A DNA stretch of 64,000 bases from Phycisphaerales bacterium. GTDB taxonomy: Bacteria; Planctomycetota; Phycisphaerae; UBA1845; UTPLA1. Below are positions 61,010 through 64,000 of the stretch, piece by piece. The stretch is taken from NCBI GenBank assembly GCA_022360095.1, contig JAKSDK010001037.1:1-64000 (forward strand), written 5' to 3'. The notes beneath the pieces were generated by a model. That model was not told the origin of the DNA. It saw nothing but the letters and a program-made list of their open reading frames with translations, and ran no database searches. Each line of letters opens with the position of its first letter. The first letter of the stretch is position 1. A program made the position numbers and the translations under genes.

Positions 61010-62755
61010 TTACTCCGAGGACGAAACCTCGGCCGGTGTCCGCTGCTCCTGCCTTTCAGGCAACGGCTCGATTCCGAGCTTGCGACACACACGCTCGTAG
61101 GTCGCACGATGATTGAACATGGCGCCAAATGCGTGGGTCAGATTGGTCACGATCCTCGAATACTCCTGAGGAATCTTGTTTCGCCGGTAAACATTTTTTT
61201 GATAGCGGTCATAAATCTGTTTGGACCGTGCGAAATATAGCACGGCTCGGTCATCTTCGTCATGTGAATAAAGACGAACCCCCTCCGCAATGAGCGCTTC
61301 GATTCGACTCATCACCACACGGATGTCGTTCAGTTCACGATCAACGCGCGTTTGTTCGAAGATGAATCGTTCCAATCCTCTTTCATACAGCGGGTCCGGG
61401 AACTCCTTGCTCAGGTCGTCAAACAATTGCTGGGCTTCTTTTCTTAAGCCCAGTTCATAGTAACGAAGCATCGCGGAACGCATGAATCCGACGTATCCCG
61501 TTCTGAAGTTTTCCGAGACGACTTTGTCAATTCGCTCCTCCTTGAGATAGACCTTCGAATCGTTGAGATAGGCCTGTCGCAGAATCGGAACGATTCGCAT
61601 GTCGGGGCTGAGCAGCGGTGTTTCGCCGAGATGGGCTTCCGGACTCATGGCCAGTCGTCCCCGATGAAACAGCTTCTGTAAACAAAAAAATTCGAGGCGG
61701 GTCGTGTTGAGTTTGTGGATGTCCATGGCCGAGCGTTTGTCCGTCCCCATTTCCACCCCCAGGCTCGCCCAATACAGGGCTTGAGTTTCCGCGACTCTAA
61801 AGTCGAGACTGACGCCGAGCCCGTTCTGTAATTCGACGATATATTTCGGATCAAGCTTGACTTCGTTTCTCAAACGGTAAGCTCGCCAAAAGGACTCCAA
61901 CGCCTTGTGGGCCTTTGATGCCTTGGGGTCGCGCATCCGTGTCAGGAACTCCTCTTTACGGTTGACTTGTTCGTGGGACGGCGTGTTGGGTATCGTCACG
62001 CGGTCGAACGGAATCAGTTTCAGATAAACGTAGGGTTTGTCTGCATCAAATCCGAAGGTTGCGAGTTCCTCAACGAGTGCTTTGACGTCTTCGCGTTCGA
62101 GCAGCTCTTCGAATCTCAACGGGGCATCGGCAAGCGATTGATAATCGTAGTTGCGATAGAAGTCCCCGCGTACGCGACCCGGTTGGACATGATCGCTCGG
62201 CGGGTCACCGAGAATGTCCTCCATCTGCAGCGCGAACTGTAGTTTGTAGTAATAGTGCCAGTCATCCATAAAGTCGCCGACTTTATGAAACAGAATCCAT
62301 GCAAGTTGGCGGTAAATCTGAGTGTTGTTCGGATTGAGCGGGATGCCTTTGTCTCGCAATAGCTCGTACCCGTTGCGAACCCAGCGCCAGCGCTCTTCGG
62401 CCGATTTGAGCGTCACGGAGATGTTGTATGCCATGTTCCATGCTTGAAACACCCAGACGCTGGCGAATTTCGGCTGAAGTTCACAGATTCGCTGCGAGAG
62501 CTGGAGTGCGTCGAAGTAGCGACCGTCTTCCTTCAGCTTCGTTGCGCGTAGCCAAAGAACACCGACCAGTGGTGCCCGTCCCAGGGCCAGCAGAGGCGTG
62601 TAAAGCATGGATGGGGCCATTTCGTCCGGAAGTGGCGGAAGAACCAGGTGGTATGTCCGGCGTTTGACGTTCACGGGCTCAAGTCGTGTTGTGGCGACAA
62701 ACAAGACCAATAAGGACAGCAGCGTCAAGATCCATTTTCGAGTCGAGGGGCGCAC
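61010..62755 (-). CDS. Membrane-anchored TPR-like protein of unknown function
   Basis: 581 residues. One N-terminal helix (about 8-24, WILTLLSLLVLFVATT) anchors a long helical body that has TPR-like patterns near residues 70-130 (LWLRATKLKEDGRYFDALQLSQRICELQPKFASVWVFQAW). The middle is rich in Tyr, Phe and charged residues. No known domain is recognised. It starts with GTG 62755, 24 bases after the next gene's stop, so the two form one operon. Confidence 0.6.
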   Translation of the reverse strand: MRPSTRKWILTLLSLLVLFVATTRLEPVNVKRRTYHLVLPPLPDEMAPSMLYTPLLALGRAPLVGVLWLRATKLKEDGRYFDALQLSQRICELQPKFASVWVFQAWNMAYNISVTLKSAEERWRWVRNGYELLRDKGIPLNPNNTQIYRQLAWILFHKVGDFMDDWHYYYKLQFALQMEDILGDPPSDHVQPGRVRGDFYRNYDYQSLADAPLRFEELLEREDVKALVEELATFGFDADKPYVYLKLIPFDRVTIPNTPSHEQVNRKEEFLTRMRDPKASKAHKALESFWRAYRLRNEVKLDPKYIVELQNGLGVSLDFRVAETQALYWASLGVEMGTDKRSAMDIHKLNTTRLEFFCLQKLFHRGRLAMSPEAHLGETPLLSPDMRIVPILRQAYLNDSKVYLKEERIDKVVSENFRTGYVGFMRSAMLRYYELGLRKEAQQLFDDLSKEFPDPLYERGLERFIFEQTRVDRELNDIRVVMSRIEALIAEGVRLYSHDEDDRAVLYFARSKQIYDRYQKNVYRRNKIPQEYSRIVTNLTHAFGAMFNHRATYERVCRKLGIEPLPERQEQRTPAEVSSSE

Positions 62756-62779
62756 AACCTTACCTTTTCAGAGGATTCT

Positions 62780-64000
62780 TTAAACAATAATGGATGCGAG
62801 TTCACGGCGACGAAATACGACGACGGCCAGCATCAACACGATGGCGCTTTTGGCCAACGCGAACGGCCATTGACTTAGAACGATATTCCATTGGGACTCA
62901 TCAAAACCCGTGAGAGACCAATTGACGGTTCTACCCTCGATCAACTGTTCTGTCGGATAAACGTCGCCCAAAGATAGCAGGACCTGAATCGACTCCACCA
63001 TCATTCGGCGAATTTCGAACATCAGATCGCTTTCCTGTAAGGCGTATTCTTCCGTGACGGCCAATGATTCGGCGACAAACCCCATCGAAATCGAAATCAG
63101 ATAGAGGATCACCAGGATTAATGATCCGACAGGGAAGCTCAGAAAAGTGGAGGCGCAGACGCCAAGGGACGCCAGGCAAACCAATGGAACAAGTATGGCC
63201 AGGCATGTTTGGAATAGATTGAACTCAAACGATCCGACTCGATAGAGCACCATTAATGCGCCAGGAAAATCAAAAACAACTTCCTTATTCCTGGGGTCGA
63301 CATTTCTAAAGGACAAGATGATCGTCCCGTCTTTCTTGATGCAATTCGTTGGAATCTCCAGTTCTCGAAACGTGCGAACGGGTTCCTGGGACGTCAATTG
63401 GGCATAGCTCGCCGTTCGCGGATCACCGATGCCCCAGACGCAAAGCAGCCTGTTGCTCTCGAGCGTCTCCCCGGTGACAGGGTGTTGTATCGCGGACAAG
63501 TCGGCCGGAACATGAATCTTGAACCGAATGCTCATGATAAAGTCCGACCTCTTTTCGGGAAGAGGGCCCTGAAGTTCCCAGACGCGAGGCTCTCCCGGGA
63601 GGACGGTGCAGAATCGGCCGAACAGGTTCTGTCTTATCTGCTCGCGAATTTGCCGGTCCGTCAAGGCTTCCGGCAATCTGCCCTCTTTGGCCATACGCTG
63701 GAACCGAGCCTCGGCTTCTTTGTTGATCTCTTCTCTCGGGATGGGCACTTTGACGGCGGCACGTGACACGAGGAGCTGGCGCCGGATTTCGTCAAAGCTT
63801 CGTAGGTTGACTCGAGTCGGTTCCGGAAGCATGAGGAGGATATCCCCGATTTGCCGCCGAGACATGCCGGTTGACCGTTCCATGGCATCAATGATCGGGC
63901 TCTCCATGCCATCCTTGCCAATGCCTCGGACATCCTTCAAGGCGGCCACGGTGTTGGAGGCCTGCTCCGGCGTGAGTCCGCCGAAGGTGGCCAATTCATG
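62780..64000 (-). CDS. Membrane protein with C-terminal helix cluster (5' end outside window)
   Basis: At least 406 residues; the frame is still open at the window edge (upstream codons read H-E-L-A-T-F), so the start lies outside. The soluble part (first 260 residues) contains an ABC-2 permease-like pattern: ALTDRQIREQIRQNLFGR and beta segments, followed by four helices (about 263-287, 290-312, 375-395). The layout resembles ABC-2 type or similar membrane components found in planctomycetes, but no named domain is certain. It is the first gene of an operon with the TPR-like protein. Confidence 0.55.
   Translation of the reverse strand, partial: HELATFGGLTPEQASNTVAALKDVRGIGKDGMESPIIDAMERSTGMSRRQIGDILLMLPEPTRVNLRSFDEIRRQLLVSRAAVKVPIPREEINKEAEARFQRMAKEGRLPEALTDRQIREQIRQNLFGRFCTVLPGEPRVWELQGPLPEKRSDFIMSIRFKIHVPADLSAIQHPVTGETLESNRLLCVWGIGDPRTASYAQLTSQEPVRTFRELEIPTNCIKKDGTIILSFRNVDPRNKEVVFDFPGALMVLYRVGSFEFNLFQTCLAILVPLVCLASLGVCASTFLSFPVGSLILVILYLISISMGFVAESLAVTEEYALQESDLMFEIRRMMVESIQVLLSLGDVYPTEQLIEGRTVNWSLTGFDESQWNIVLSQWPFALAKSAIVLMLAVVVFRRRELASIIV

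Noticed and set aside
1..64000. tRNA, rRNA, transposase and phage genes
   Set aside because: Looked for cloverleaf-like and conserved RNA segments and for transposase/integrase motifs in the gaps and coding frames and saw none; small or unusual RNAs could still be missed by eye.

Overview
The window looks like a piece of a Gram-negative, fairly GC-rich chromosome, most likely from a planctomycete or a close relative (Planctomycetota, perhaps Phycisphaerae-like). This is inferred from gene content: ECF sigma factors paired with Ser/Thr kinases, a PEP-CTERM protein, FG-GAP/UnbV and dockerin-like secreted proteins, Ca-binding repeat proteins, a Tad-like von Willebrand protein, a TolC-type outer-membrane protein and several large secreted proteins of unknown function. 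I see no rRNA, tRNA, CRISPR array, prophage or transposase. Nearly all the DNA is ordinary chromosomal coding sequence.

Layout. 1-5.3 kb: secreted/cell-surface proteins (end of an unknown gene, Tad-like VWA protein, FG-GAP/UnbV/dockerin protein, PEP-CTERM protein). 5.7-7.7 kb: uvrB. 7.9-13.6 kb: a tight phospholipid/fatty-acid operon rpmF-plsX-fabH-fabD-fabG-acpP-fabF. 13.8-15.4 kb: an isolated fliN-type gene and an aldo/keto reductase. 15.5-17.5 kb (minus): gatA, gatC, rpmB. 17.7-19.7 kb: ECF sigma factor with a membrane protein and a secreted coiled-coil protein. 19.9-27.8 kb: an extracellular-matrix-like block (nucleotide-sugar decarboxylase, a Ca-binding 60-bp tandem-repeat protein, a processive GT2 glycosyltransferase, a lipoprotein, a GH20 hexosaminidase). 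27.9-29.4 kb (minus): a second ECF sigma/anti-sigma pair. 29.6-33.0 kb: lysS, a lipoprotein, infA, rpe, a zinc-ribbon protein. 33.5-37.4 kb: two small regulator-headed units (MarR/ankyrin and ArsR/SRPBCC/membrane protein), then a Bax-inhibitor-1 protein. 37.4-41.8 kb (minus): an ECF sigma factor followed by a 1254-residue membrane Ser/Thr kinase carrying two seven-bladed FG-GAP propellers. 42-48.4 kb: VOC protein, S41 protease, rho, coaE, dtd, WYL regulator. 48.5-53.9 kb (minus): polytopic membrane protein, TolC-like protein, metallophosphoesterase. 54.3-57.0 kb: a three-gene unit of a divergent KAS III, an ICMT-like membrane methyltransferase and an extended SDR. 57-64 kb: secreted DUF3352-like protein, four-CBS protein, HAD phosphatase, and two membrane-associated proteins, the last cut by the window end.

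How it works together. The fab operon supplies acyl chains and phosphatidate precursors, with fabH feeding fabF through acpP. Three separate ECF sigma units suggest heavy use of extracytoplasmic signalling. The most unusual architectures are the double-propeller kinase beside its sigma factor, the higher-order 240-bp repeat in the Ca-binding protein with an unclassified Cys-rich C-terminal anchor, the divergent KAS III/ICMT/SDR cluster whose synthase seems to lack the usual catalytic His and Asn, and an apparently leaderless, self-operated arsR promoter. Several sigma70-like promoters and intrinsic terminators can be read directly. All family calls come from reading motifs by eye; no database search was run.
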